Below are positions 37,246 through 50,631 of a stretch of 64,000 bases of DNA, piece by piece; position 1 is the stretch's first letter; the number at the start of each line of letters is the position of its first letter. Under the pieces are notes generated by a model that did not search any database, was not told the DNA's origin, and saw only the letters and a program-made list of their open reading frames with translations. The stretch is from contig NC_088173.1 in NCBI RefSeq assembly GCF_028769735.1, positions 14,572,038 through 14,636,037 on the forward strand, in the 5' to 3' direction. Made by a program: the position numbers and the translations under genes. This DNA comes from Zonotrichia leucophrys gambelii (Eukaryota > Chordata > Aves > Passeriformes > Passerellidae).

Positions 37246-40200
37246 GTGAATTATTGTTCTTTTTGTTATTAATTACCATGATTACAAATGAAGAGTCATT
37301 GATCCTTCCACAGTGACTCCTAGGTGAAAGCACAGCCTGAACACTTGCTGAGATGGGGACCAAATCTGCTTTCATGGTTCTACATAAACACAAGCAGTAC
37401 AGGAATCATAAGATTTCTGGGAGAAGAAGCAGGCTTGAGCTTCTGTCTGGAATAAGAGCAGAGGATTTCACAGGCTGCAAGCTAAGACAGTGCCTATTCT
37501 CAGCATTGACAACAGTTGCTGAAAATAGCATCTAAGTAGTGCTGTTCAACAGATACATGTCTGCAAGTGCCATTACTTTCATTAAATAATAATTTCCTTT
37601 GTACCTGTAATTGTTGACCAGGTGAAATGACTGTAAATACTGCATTAGTCACAAATTGCAGTAGGTATAGTATTTCACAGCCTTTTAACAGCAGAAGAAC
37701 AAAGCACAATTCAACTGATACATGTTAACAGGTAGATTAAAAAGCTTAGGTACAATATGCAAAAATTAAGAAAATCTTCTGTCTACAAAAAAAAAAACCT
37801 TCACAATTCGCACAACTAATCACCCATAAAACCTATTACAAACAAATACTAAGAAAAACTCAAAAAGCATAAAAGAGTGATGAAATTTCCACTTCAATGG
37901 CTGATAAAGTGAGATATGTCAGAAATCAACTGAGCTGGAAAAATGACACTTTGAAGAGGTGCTTAGGATGATCTGTAGCCATGGTGTGCCATTATTCAAA
38001 CTGATGACTCTTAATACATGGACATTTCAGGTCATCATACCTAGAAACTCACTTAATATAAAAAGTCTGTCTCCTAGCATAGAAACTAGAGAGAATGTAT
38101 CCCAAGTCAGCCTTCCTAAGGGGGAGTGAAAAACAGATGGCCTGTCAGACAGTTCACAAACTACAATTTAAAAGAAGCCTCCTGAAGTCACTAACTAACC
38201 CTACATTTTAGAATCAAATTAAAAACAAACAAAAATTCCCCACAAAAAAAACCCTGACAAAAACATGCATGCAAAAAAAGAGTAGCAAGTAAGACAAGCA
38301 AAAACTATTTTGTATTTTTCTGCATCAGAGGAACAGAACACTTATATCTACTACCACAACAGGATGTAATGTTAATATAAGTTACTTTACACAGTCTATC
38401 TAAAAATCTTAACTACATTAGAGACAGAATAAACAACAAATAAAGGTACTCTGTACTCATTACAGAAGTTTCTTGCAATAAGAGTCAGCAAAATCAACAA
38501 GATAAAAAGAGTTCTGCAGCATCCTGGTTAGTCACAGACATTGATGATTATATAACAAATATTGGTGCCATTACTTAAAATTTAAATCCTTGGGAGTTGA
38601 TGGAAAGAACACCTCATACTTTCCCTCATATGGGCAGAAAGACATAATGTAATTATGGGAGTCAAGGGAGCACATCTCAGGATTGCATTTTCCTGGGAGG
38701 GTATGAGGACATCCAGCAGCATTTGAGACAGAGCTACAGCTATTTCTGCATGCCAGGAACCCCTCCACAGCCAGGCTACAAACCTTAAGACAAAACTGAA
38801 AATCACCCCAAGCTGGCCACACAGATGCAGCCTGGCACTGTGCTGGTTGTTAAGTCACCCATCAGAAAAGCCAGAGTTTGCAAGGAGAGAGGGCTGAGAC
38901 ACTGCACCAACTGGAACAGACTCTTCAGAGGAACTCAGGCCAGGGTGACACTGACAGCTCCTGCTCCTCCTTTGGAGGAACTGTCATGAACCCTGATCTT
39001 GAGGAGAAGCATCTACCTCCAATTTGGGGAATTTGTATAAAAAGTGTTTTATCTCAAGGGCTGAAAGAGCTATGTGAGAAAGGGAAAATGAAGACCAAAA
39101 GACTCTAATAATACAGTGTGCTCCTTTAGTAAAAAGGAGGGTGAGCACATGTGATGAAAACACAGAGGGAAAGGAAGTTAAGTGAGCAGAAACGCCGCAG
39201 AATAAAGAAAAAGTGAATAACAAAACAAGCTCAACACACAAAGAGGAGAGAGAAGCACTCAGAAGTCCTCATTAGGGCACCACTGGGGAAGACAAGTGAC
39301 ACAGCAAACCTAGCAAGAGAAAAGAGTTTAAGAGAAAAAACAAGTGGAGGAAGAGAACAAAGAAAAGTTCAGAAGGGAAGAACTTTGTGACTCATTTACT
39401 TCAGCACAAAGTATTAAACTCGTAGAGTCAGCACAGGGCAATTCATTACTCAGCAGCAACTAAAAAGGCCCAAGTACTTCCCTCTACTCCTTTAAACTAG
39501 AAATTCATCCTTTATGCCATCATCTCCATCCCTTCTCATCTTTTACACTCTTCTTCCATCACTGTGTTTTTACTCAAGCTATCTTAATGGTTTTCTAATA
39601 TATGCAAGCATAATTCCTTTTTGAATCATGTCTCCCGAATCTACTTTTGCACCTGCTCAGAGCTCTTCCACAGAGTCCTCTCTTGTTGTGGAACAAATAT
39701 ACAGAAACCTAGAGATTTTGTAAAACTAAAACAAGAGGGACAGAGAATCTGACACAAGAACAACATATAACAAACCATGAACATCAGCAAAGGTGCTGCA
39801 GTCCCTTTGTCCCCAAGCAGGGAGCACAGCACAGTCATTTCTGTATTTCTGTATGGAGAACAAAGCTATCAGTATGTCAGCTTCACCACCTGGAGAGGCT
39901 GTCGATCATTCAAGTCCCCCTTCAACAACTCAGAGTTAATTTCAAACAATTTGACAGTAGTGAGGTTTCAAAAACAATACATCTCTCAAGTCACTATAAG
40001 GGAAATGAAGTATATTACATGTGACATGCAAGAGCTGGGCACACAGTCACAAGGCTGAGCTGAAAATATTACTGTGAAGGTGTCTGGAAATGAAAGGAGA
40101 ACCTGAGGAAACTGTAACAAGGATGTCGTTGCAGACATCTGGGAGAGGGAAGAAAGAAAATAGCCAAGTGTAGGTGCTGAAGCTATTGCTTTGGTTGCAT

Positions 40201-43200
40201 GACATAGGATACACAGGCAGCATCAGCCTTGGTTTCCAAATACAGCTTCTCATAGTGTAAACTGAAATTCTACATAAACAGGAGTCATTCACAAGATTTT
40301 CCTTTCCCTTATGATCTGACAGGTAACCAGATTTTTCAGTTCCAGCGTCATCATAATGAGGATACTGTTGCAGCCTGGTAACCTGAAGAATTATTTATTG
40401 ACTCATCTCTATAAAGAATGACTTAGTAAGATTTTTAAGGCATACTGACAACTGTTTTAATGCTCAAGAACTCTGTTTTATTCAAAGTTATCCCCTTGCC
40501 CAGCTGGTTGACCTTCTCAAACAGCAACAAATCAAAACCACAGAGATACAAACAAGAAAATTCCAAAACATAATGAAGAATCCCCACAGAAATGAGTACT
40601 CTATATTCATACTGTCACAACATTCACTCCTAATAAAGCAGTGTAAAATATTATTTACGAATGCCACCATAAGATGTAGTAAAGCACTGCTTAACTTGAT
40701 TATGTTCACATTAGCAATCCCTACTACTCTATTTAACTATCCTATCTATTCAGATGGTATCAGCTGTCATGTGTTCCTCTATACTCCCCAGGTTCCTGCT
40801 TCCCCCTCTGCACAAGCTGTGTCCTCTTGTCACAACCTCTAATTGTCTCTTCTTCAGCACTATCCAACATCAGCAGACAGTAAAGGCTGGAGGTTGTTTG
40901 CCCTGCTGGATCACTTCCTTTCTGTAATCCCTGTTCTGACTCCTTCAAAGCATCCCTTTCATTGCATCAGATTTTTAGCCTTACCTTAAAGGTCATAGAA
41001 AAACTTTTTGTCCTGTAATTATCCGATTCCACTCTTACCTCCCAGGTTTTGTCTCCAGTTTCAACAGAACTAAGACTCTGATTAGGGCAAACAAAAGGAT
41101 AACGCAGTTTTAAAATAAATTCTTTGGCTAACTATGTAAGACACAAAATTTCCCACAGTAATTAGCAATTGTGTTCAAAGGAGCACATTGCTCTCTGGAA
41201 GTGCCCACACAGCCTCCTCTGGCATGACCCTACCTGGCTACCAACCAAGACCCTCCCTTGTAATACTTAAAGAACAATTAACCCTTAATAATTCAAAGCC
41301 TTCTTCAGGAAGCTGGGGAAGTAGGAGAAAGGCTGCCCTCCTCCTTCCCTGGTGTGTTACCTACAGTAGGGCACCTGGCTGTGCTTCCAATGCTGCCAAA
41401 TTTCAACCATGGACATGAAGCTGACCTGCTGCTGGAGAGCCCAGGGACAGCACCTGCACTCACATGTCAGAGAACCAAGTCTCAACTTTAAAATATGCTT
41501 CACTGCCAAATGATTCCAGTTTTGCAAAACAAGCACAGGCTTCTGCAGGGAGTATTGAGCACTTTCATATTATGCTTCTTTAAATTTTTAAATTACCACT
41601 TCAGATAATACTCAGAATATCTTAGTACAAGCATTGATTAAAAGTCCTACTAATTAACGTAACAATCCACTTCAGCAACAGATCTGAAGGTGACCTTTAA
41701 AGAATGGGCTATTTCTATCATTAACAACATAAATGAAAATTTGGTCTCCAAACACATGCACAATTAACTGTAACTGAATAATGAAAATATTTCCCAATTA
41801 TCAACTAAGTCCTTTTAGATCCAATAGGAGTTTGTAGAGCAGTTCCACAGGTCAGTCACACCAGAACAAAACAATATGTAGTTGTATTTCTTATCAAGCA
41901 AGTTTAGCAAGCAGAGGTGCAAGACAAAGCCAGGAATACTGGAGGCTTCCACTCATTTACAGGACACAGAAGACACAAGCAGAAGAAGGAAGAGAATCGT
42001 TCCTATGGTGACAGTCAAGATGCCTCAGACAAGTCCATATGGGTGGATGAGCAGGTATTTTAATTTCTATCCTGTTTCAAATATTTATAATTCCTTTTTA
42101 ATATGAAACACAAAGTGGATCATCCATCTTTCCATGGCCTTACACTTAATATGAAATGACTTGTGATTTTCTTATTCTGTATTTAAGGGCAAAAACATCA
42201 GTTCCAGTATAGGCACTTCCAAGCATTAACTTTTTGCTGTATTGTCTAGATACTGGAGATAGTTTTCTGGAAACAGAAAGAGGGCATGAGATGCATGACA
42301 AGATAGGGTCTAGAAACTTTCTTGATTGACACAATGCAGCAGAGGGGCTCATGTCACTCCAAAGGTGAAGAACTCTAGAATAGTAGAAAATTCAAGGTGA
42401 AGTTCTTTAACTACATTAACTCTGTTCAGAAGAATTTAGAAAACTTTTACCAAAAAAAAAAAAAAAAGGGATCCTGAGGGGTGGTCTAGGACTGAAGAAA
42501 TGCAGGTATTAGAAAAGAAGGAAACACCTTACACCTGCACCTGAACTTAATGGCATCAAAATCTTGTCTCTGTATTTGCACAGCTCATGTGCAACATGCT
42601 TAAAATGGCAGTACTGAGAGATCTCGTCTGTCCTGAAAAATTCTGGCAGCACAGTTGAATTTACTAGAAGTCATAGCTTAAGCTAGCAAAATCTATTGTG
42701 CAGATGCAGCAATGCTGACAGAAGAGTGCACTTTTAAAACCACTGATGTAGATAAGCTCTGAGACTGGAGCCGTTCTGATTAATATCATAGGCTCTTAAC
42801 GCACCCAGGTGAAAGGATGAGCACACCCAGCAGGGTGAATGAAGGGGTTCAGACTGCTCAGCTATCATTTCTGGACATACTCATCTTCTGGGGAGGGTTC
42901 ATTCAGCTGGGAACAATGAATGTGCTCCTCCACACCTTCAATTCATACCCGGGCTGCCTGCTAGTGCTGCACAGAGCTGCTGGGTAGGATTAGTAACATA
43001 ATTTTTGTGTTGAAGTTAATTGAGGCTTCCAAGAAGCAGGCTTCAGAAAGAAAAATATTTAACAGAGGTTCTTTGCTGGTACTGGGAGAGTTTATCTTTC
43101 ATATGGGAGAACAGGAGAAATAAAGGAAATCTTAATATTCCTGTTAGTCAGTTGGGGCCTCCAAATAACTGGACAGAAGTATATGTAATCAAAGAATTCT

Positions 43201-45620
43201 TACATACAATCAGCAAGCAGTGCAAACAAAACCCAGAAAAAAAGACTACAGCTGTAACTGAGAAAGACAGACTTGTACAGAGAGTTTGAAATACACTGAC
43301 GGAGAGTAGAGCAAAGAAGGTAAAAGAGAGATTGGAAAGTTAAGAGATAGTTTATAGCTCTGTGGAATGATTAGGTATCTGGATACCTATCAGATTTTAT
43401 GCCATTTGCAGCTCTTACTTAATGTTTAGAAAGCTTAATTGAACATTACAAAGTTGGTGAAATGCGTATGTGCACATACATGCACATATAAAAATAGATG
43501 TTTAACATATATGAATAAAAACCACCAATGAAAGACATGCTATGGGAAAGTATTAGTAGTAGTAGTCTTCTCCTAAATCTAAAGTAACAAAGCCCACTGT
43601 GTAGCTAACCTAGTTCAAGACAGCTTGGGAAATGTACATATCTAACTTAACTCCCCCATGCTTTCAGCAACCTTATATTCAAACCACCAAGGTGCTGATA
43701 AATTCTCTTCACGAACTTATGGTAAAAGTGACCAAATCAAGAGCCCCAGGGAGCATCGGAGGGACAAGGCAGGAATGTTCTTATACCTATTTAAGTTTTT
43801 CAGCAGTTACTCTTCTGTCTCTCCTGAAGAATAACAGAAGATCCTCACCATCAAAAAAAAACATGCGTAGAAGTTTTTAAATATAGGTTACAAAGCCTAT
43901 AAATGTGCAAAATACCATAGATGAAAAAAATTCTATGCTGGTTTTGGACTTTGAAGCTAGAAAAACATAAAATTAATTGCCTCCAAATTCCTTTTATCTA
44001 TTTAATCAGCCAAAATAAATTTTTTTATGGGAACAAAACCAGCATCACTAAAACTAAAAAGAGTGAAATGTTGATAATTATGTATTGCTTTGTGTTTCCT
44101 TACCTGTTATTCTCTCAGGGCTATGTTCCTCATGTTCCTCCATACCTAAGGGATAGAAGCTTTTGGCAAAGGTGCCAGATTTATCAGGGGCTGCTGCCTG
44201 AGAAATACTGTCTATCAGCAAGTCAAAAACATTGCTGTGACTCTGCATCTTCCATGTCCTGTTTAAAGTATTTATTTACTTTCACAAAAACATGGCATGA
44301 TCAGCAAAACCACTAAGGGCTGGTATATGACTCTGATTTAAGAGCACTGACTGTCCTGCAGAATTGTTAAATTGGAGATTGTGCCACAGTGACTCAGTAA
44401 CAGCTACAAAATAAGGAACTAATGAGGCAGCACCTTACCTCACCAGGACATCAATCCTGAATGCTTGCACAGACCAGCTCAGCCCGTGCCATGCTTGGGA
44501 CAGGACACAATGCAGTTTCCTTAGAAAGCAGTCTGTCAGTCTCAATTTCTGAATTCAATTGAATTTCTGAATGCCTTATCCATAAATCATGAAGCAGTTT
44601 CGCTTCGTGAAACGAGACATAGTTCAGAGTCACAAAGCTAACATTTGCCAGAATCCTGGTGATAAAATTCTAGAATCTGGGTCTTCATGCAACCAGAGGG
44701 AAAAAAAGGCTTGGGAGTCTTTTGAGAGAGTCTGTGTTCTCCCTATGGACTGAAGAAGAGACAAACTGGATCTGGCAGATGCTTACAAGAAATTAAGGCT
44801 AAAATTTATTTAAAATAAAAGAAATTAAATAAAGAAGAAAAGCCGTTCTTTTTAAAAAGCAAAATGAGGAACAATAGCTACTATAATGGCCATCCCTTCC
44901 CTTCTCTCCCCCTTGCAGATGCTCTCATTCAAACACTCATCCAACCCTGGATCCTGGTGCTCTGCACTGCAGCCTAACGGGCCTGAGCACCCCTGGGACA
45001 ATCCCAGCCCTCCCCTGCTGATGCTGGGCCTGGTGACACACAGGATGGTTCTGAGGCTGGGGGAGCAACAAAGCAATAAGGAAGGATCTGACAGAGTTTG
45101 GAGAAAACAGGCAGTACAGCATTAGCTTATTGCTTGTATCTTCTTTGCTTCAGCATTAAAAAAAAAAAAGACCTCCTTAGCCAGATTTTATTAAGTTTCT
45201 GACCTGCAGCTATGACTTCAGTCAGTCTGTTTTGAGTGCATTTGGTAGTGTTGACCGACACAGTTCTCTCAGACAGAAAATACAAGACAGATGCTCATGA
45301 TTTCAGAAAGCTTTAATCTAATTTTATTTCTATATATGAAGTAGAATAATAAATAGGATTCTAGTCAATGCTGGTGAAAGGCCAGAGGCTTTGCACTGAC
45401 TGGACAGCACAGAGTCTCAAGAGCTGTCTGGGCTTGTCTTCACCTGTCTGGTTTTAGCAGGTGCCAGGTGGTGGAGCAATTATTGCCTGGCCTGACCCCT
45501 AAAACACAGAGGGAACGTCTGACACCCTGTAGTAGTCACTGGGTAACAGGAAGAACCCTTTGTGTCACCTGAGGCTGGGGAAGGCTTTGAAGCAAACCTT
45601 AAAACCCAGGCTGGGGCCTG

Positions 45621-45657
45621 ATGCAAATAAAGCAGGGTACAGTAAAGCATATAAAAG
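45621..45657 (+). promoter_or_regulatory. Octamer plus TATA-like pair
   Basis: ATGCAAAT (45621-45628), the POU-factor octamer, is followed by TATAAAAG (45650-45657) in a patch that is less A/T-rich than its surroundings. The order and spacing look like a compact core promoter or the U3 part of an LTR, on the strand opposite TENM3. No coding sequence follows that I can recognise. The motif pair could be chance. Confidence 0.25.
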
Positions 45658-48600
45658 CAGCCCTAAGAGGACCAACATCAAGTGAGATGCCAGACCCACT
45701 GTGAGCGCCGTGCTCTCTGCAGTGGAAGGCACAGAATGCTGCTGACATCAGGCAAGCACCTCCCCACCTGGCAGTTTATTTCCACCCTCACAACCCAGAG
45801 GAGCAATTAACACCAAAAATGGCAGGCACTCAGAAGTTCTGTTTAACACTCTCAAGCGTATTATTACAGATATTTAAATGTTTTTATACATTCTGTGGAG
45901 TGCAACAATGTTGAAATAATAACTGGACCACTAGGAAAGTCTCAGTTCATTATCTATGGCACATTATCTAAGAAGATTCAGAATGTATCTACAAAGCACA
46001 CTTTCCTATCCACAAGAAACAGTTTTTAAAAGCAAAGAGAACTGTAAACGCCTTGGAAGATTTTTAAAAACTTGGTTTCCTGAGAGATGTGAACATTAAT
46101 TTCCAGTCCCTTTGCACTGCTTTTCCCCTATTTTTTCCATATGCAGGACCTTTGTCTTTAGAAGCTCCCAGTAGAGAGTAACAGTGATAATGGATGCAGC
46201 CACACCAGCTCTTATTTGGGCAATAGCATCTGACTGGTGAGTGGTGTGTTATAGGACACTGACAACATGCTAAATAATCATGGCATAATTATTACACACT
46301 GCATCCAAGTTTCTACTTTTCAGTTTAATAATAAGCTTCTATAGATTACAGAATTCAAAAAGAAGAAAATTTAGAGAATATGGTACTAAATTTGACCTGC
46401 TGAAACAAAAGCATTTTAAAGACTGTTCCGTTAGAAGCTAACAATTTCGAGGAAACTATAAACAGTCTGTATTTTAGGTAGGCAAAACTATTAATGAGAT
46501 CAAGAAAAGCCTTACCTTCAACTGCATATCACTTATACCAAAGACAATCTTACTATCTTTGTTTCAAGTTCATTTTGCTACTATGGGTATTAAATTATTT
46601 GTTTAGATAAAGAGGTAATTTATATATCTAGTAATTACATTATGGGTTAAAAGGTCTGCTTTATTACTAACACTAATCAACTCATTGGGATTACTCACTG
46701 AAACAGCAAACCCTTTTCACAGAAGTTCTTTGTTCCATTACTGTGTAAAACCTGTAATTAATATTAACCTTTATCTTAACACCGATCCTTACAAAATTCA
46801 GAAGAAAATATTCTCTTTCTCAATTCTTTGGAAGAAAATGTTGTTTCTCCCACAGATCTTAAATACCCAAATTCCCAGAGACTGTTTTGTGAAATGAATC
46901 CTTTGATGAGCTTCAGAATAAGGCATTTTAACAGAATACTCAGCCCTGTCTCCACAGTCTGCTGCTGCCACCATTGCTAACGATTATAAGCTTCCAGTAC
47001 TGTGAATAATTCAGAAACTCATCTGTTCCATTCAGTGTAAAGACAATGTTGAGAGAAAAAGGTCACTTTTTTTTCCCTCTTCCAACCACTGACTTATGTA
47101 TCCCAGCCCTGGTCTGATCTCATGATACACCCAGTGTTTGACATGCATCCCCTGACAGCTTCTTAGCAGCAGTCAGTCTGTTTAGCTTAGACTCCAGGAA
47201 TAATAGGAGCACAAAGGACTGACAAGTTTCAGCAGTCACACACAGAGTATCAGCCCTCACGTTTGCAGTAGCTGTTTCAGATATTTGGTGTACAGTGGGC
47301 CTAATGCTTAATTACAAAATAGATGCCAGCATATGTATTGTAACCAGGCAATCTGGTACTGATGCACAGAAGCAGTAGCACTTGATAAACGTTTCTTAAA
47401 CAAAAGTATGAGCAGTATAATTGAAAACACACTGCTCCAAGGCTTTTTTGAAAAGGCTTTAAATTCAGTTCTACTTGCTCTCTAATCTTGTGATTAACAA
47501 GAACATGGAAGTCTGTCAATTTACACACATACGATATACAGTTTTATGTGAAAATTATATCTGTCAGAGCAAGACAGACTCATGCAACATAGTATTTAAG
47601 GAATTAATTACTGTTTACTTCAAACTTCTCCTCCCTTCACTTAAATAACCTTTTTATTGTGCCAAGCAAGGTCATTTTAAATACATACACAAAGGATATT
47701 ATAATGAATATTTCATCTTTCAAAAAAGATGAGTTATAAATCTGACATTGTATTGAATGCATCCACATGCACTGACCCACAAGTTTGTGTTTAACCATGA
47801 GAAAAGCTAGAGTATCCTTTGACCCTAACCATTTTTAGCTATCTTTTTCATTCTTTCCTTCCTCTGGCTGAAATCAACTCAATTGTCAAGGAAGATGACC
47901 ACCTAAAGGCAAAGGAAAGATTATGGCACTCTCCTTCTTAAATAAAAAGAGAAACCCATAAAAACCCCAAACACTCTCTGCAGGGAACAAACTAAGCTGT
48001 TTCCCAAATCCTTAGTGTTCAAAGCAGGTCTAGCAGGTCATGGTTTGTTACCTGACATCTTTCCCCCATTTCCTTCTTCCTCAGGAAATAACTTTAGATA
48101 CATCACAATGTCAAATTTGGTTTCCCATTTTGCTGAAGGACTTTTCAATGTCTTCATTACTGAGATCAATGAACTCCTCTCTCAGGCTTCAGCAGAAAGA
48201 AGAGCAGCACTTTATCCTGAGGATGGTAATCTTCGTCCCAAGTGTCCTTCTCTCAGAACCACCTCCCTTAAACATGGCTAAAAATTTTATTATCAATTTC
48301 ACAAAAATTTAAAAAAAAAACAACTAACAAACAAACATCCCTGTGTTTGCACTTACTTATAATTTATTTTTTTTAATACTTTCTTGAGAGAAAATATCAG
48401 AAATAAATATTTGTCATTCTGACAGCAGGACAAAGCCTCTGTTTCTAATTTAAAATCTCCCTATATATCTTGAGTCTATATAGGCTATCACCAGCATGCC
48501 AAAGAGTCAAAAGTGGTTATAAACTTCCCTCCTTTCAAATGCTGTATGTCTGCTATCTCCCATTGCAAACATCCTGTGCAAAACTGAGTAATCCAAACAG

Positions 48601-48754
48601 TCATAAAGCAGTTCTTGATCATTTTATATGGTTATCTCAGCATCTCTCAAAAAAATTGAGAGATATACTATCATGTAAAGTTTTGGATTATGTCAGGTAC
48701 TAAAAGATCCTAATAAACATGTAAGCTCATTTGCACAACTCTGAGAAAGCAAGA

Positions 48755-48772
48755 TTTTTTTTTTTTTTTTTT
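48755..48772. repeat. Poly-T run of 18
   Basis: An uninterrupted T run. On the minus strand it is poly-A, but no retrotransposed sequence is recognisable beside it. Similar runs occur at 31684-31698 and, as A, at 42452-42467. Confidence 0.95.
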
Positions 48773-49044
48773 GTCTGGTAAAGAGAGCAATTCAAATACC
48801 AGCTCTGGTTTTTTTTGGTAGAATTTACATATCCATTTATTCTAAATGATAAAGCAATTTTAAGTAAAGGATTTCTTTTTTCCCTTCAGACAGGCATCCT
48901 GCCTGAACATCCCACATACGGAGAGAATACTGGGGACTGTCAGGCTGCTTTCCTACCAATTAACAGAGCAGCTACTGCATCTGCAAATGGGAATCAGATA
49001 AGCTGCTGATCACAAAAGCAGCTGCAGGCTCTCCTTAGCCACAC

Positions 49045-49310
49045 AATCCACAGAATCATACAATCCTTAAGGTTGGAAAAAAACCTCTAAGATCATTGAG
49101 TCCAAAGTCAAGTCCGCAATAAAAATGCGTCCCCAAGTGCCACATCTGCATTTTTTAAAATACCTCTAGAGATGGTGACTCAACCACTTCCCTGAGCAGC
49201 TTCTTCCAGTTCTTGACAATCCTTTTGCTAAAGTATTTGTCCTAACAACCAATTTAAACACTTCCTATTCCCAGCACAGCTTAAAACTTGAGGCTGTTGA
49301 TTCTCATCTC
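49045..49310 (-). mobile_element. CR1 LINE 3' fragment
   Basis: The plus strand shows the reverse complement of a CR1 3' end: cacagaatcatacaatcctt, then ggttggaaaaaaacctctaa and gatcattgagtcc, then the block near 49170-49235 corresponding to the ggtgactccaccacctccctg...gcttgacaa part of CR1, and finally aacttgaggctgttga. The element therefore reads on the minus strand, in the same direction as TENM3. It is a 3' fragment of moderate divergence with no coding potential. Confidence 0.9.
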
Positions 49311-50597
49311 CAACAAACACTTCAGCCCTAGAGGCCAGCCTGCCCTTTCAGGACAAAATACTCCCCCAAAGGCCACAGCAGAGTAAGATGACCAGCATAC
49401 AGAAGATATATCTCGAAATTCATACCACAAGTGCAACAAATTACTGCAGCCATTTAGCTTTTATAAACAACAAAAAACATGATAAAAGCAAAAAAACCAC
49501 CCCATTATATAAAGCTCAATATAAACCATCATTAGGCACAGTAACTCCTATTTAGAGCAAAACTTTAAACTAAGAAATTGAAATAACTCTCTTATTATTC
49601 CAGAGTTTTGTCTCAAGGCAATAACAACCTATAACATCACTGTAAAATTGCTGGTGATTTTCCATGTTGGAAAGAAAAGTTTGGGTTTCTTACACTTCTG
49701 CTGGTAAAGGGTGAAAAAAACCTGAGCAGAAGAGCAAAAAAGACAGTTCATTCAAGACAATTAATTCAAATTAATTGATACCATTAGGTTTACCTGTCCA
49801 GCTCAGACTCCTGTTCTCTGGACTGCTGTGATGAACACAGATAACCAGTGCCTAGGAACAGGGATTTTTTTTTTTTTTTTTGCTGGAATTGCTTACCAGC
49901 AGTAATCTTTAACGCATACCATATTGAAAAGGAAAGCAAACAAAAATGGAGAGCTAAGAATTTATCTTCAGCTGTAAACAAGAAATACCAACTGGTATAA
50001 TGATTGCTATGTACAATACATTTATTATGTCATATGCTTCACAACAAGTACCGATGCAAATTATACTAAGAAAAAAAAATCAATTAAATCTTTCTAAATT
50101 ATTGTTAAAACACAGCCAGAGCATACAACAGAAACACTCATGTAAGATACTATCAATTTCTATACATTTTTAAATTTTTTTGTATTTAAATTGTTGCCTG
50201 ATTCTGAGAAACATCTAGGAAACATACACAGCTGTCTGTAAAAAATCAAACCAATTACATCATCTCAGTTTAAGGTTCATTTTTAAGTATAGAAGTAACA
50301 TGAAAAAATGAAAACATGTAACATGATGAATGATGGAAAATACCTACATGAAAGATTTGCATTGTTACTTGTTCTAAAGTTTGTAAGCTCTGTGAATGCA
50401 TTATCAACATAAAGTCTTAAAAATATATTTCTATTGGTTATTTATGAGATTCCCATTGTCTCCTCCTAATATGTTCACACTATGAATTGTGTGCTAAAAA
50501 CCAGAAGAATTTTCACAAATTAACTGTGTGCCTCTTTCTACTAAGATCATTAAACATTACTGGTAGCAGTAAAAAACACTGTTCATTAATTTTTATT

Positions 50598-50631
50598 GGG
50601 GGGTGGAGGAGGGAAGAAGAGGGTACTAGGG
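50598..50631 (+). other. G-quadruplex-forming motif
   Basis: Four G runs of three or more (50598-50603, 50611-50613, 50621-50623, 50629-50631) are separated by loops of 7, 7 and 5 nt, meeting the G3+N1-7 rule. The G strand is the template strand for TENM3, so the pre-mRNA would carry the C-rich complement. Confidence 0.7.

Noticed and set aside
43921..44316. 131-codon plus-strand open frame, among the longest in the window
   Set aside because: The translation has no recognisable domain, is Lys/Phe/Ile-rich as expected of A/T-rich DNA read in frame, has no convincing splice or promoter context, and lies in intronic DNA.
48015..48312. Two overlapping plus-strand frames of 88 and 90 codons that could suggest a retropseudogene
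   Set aside because: Neither translation, nor the reverse strand, resembles a known protein. The A-run after it (48308-48320) is short and interrupted, and no target-site duplication was seen.
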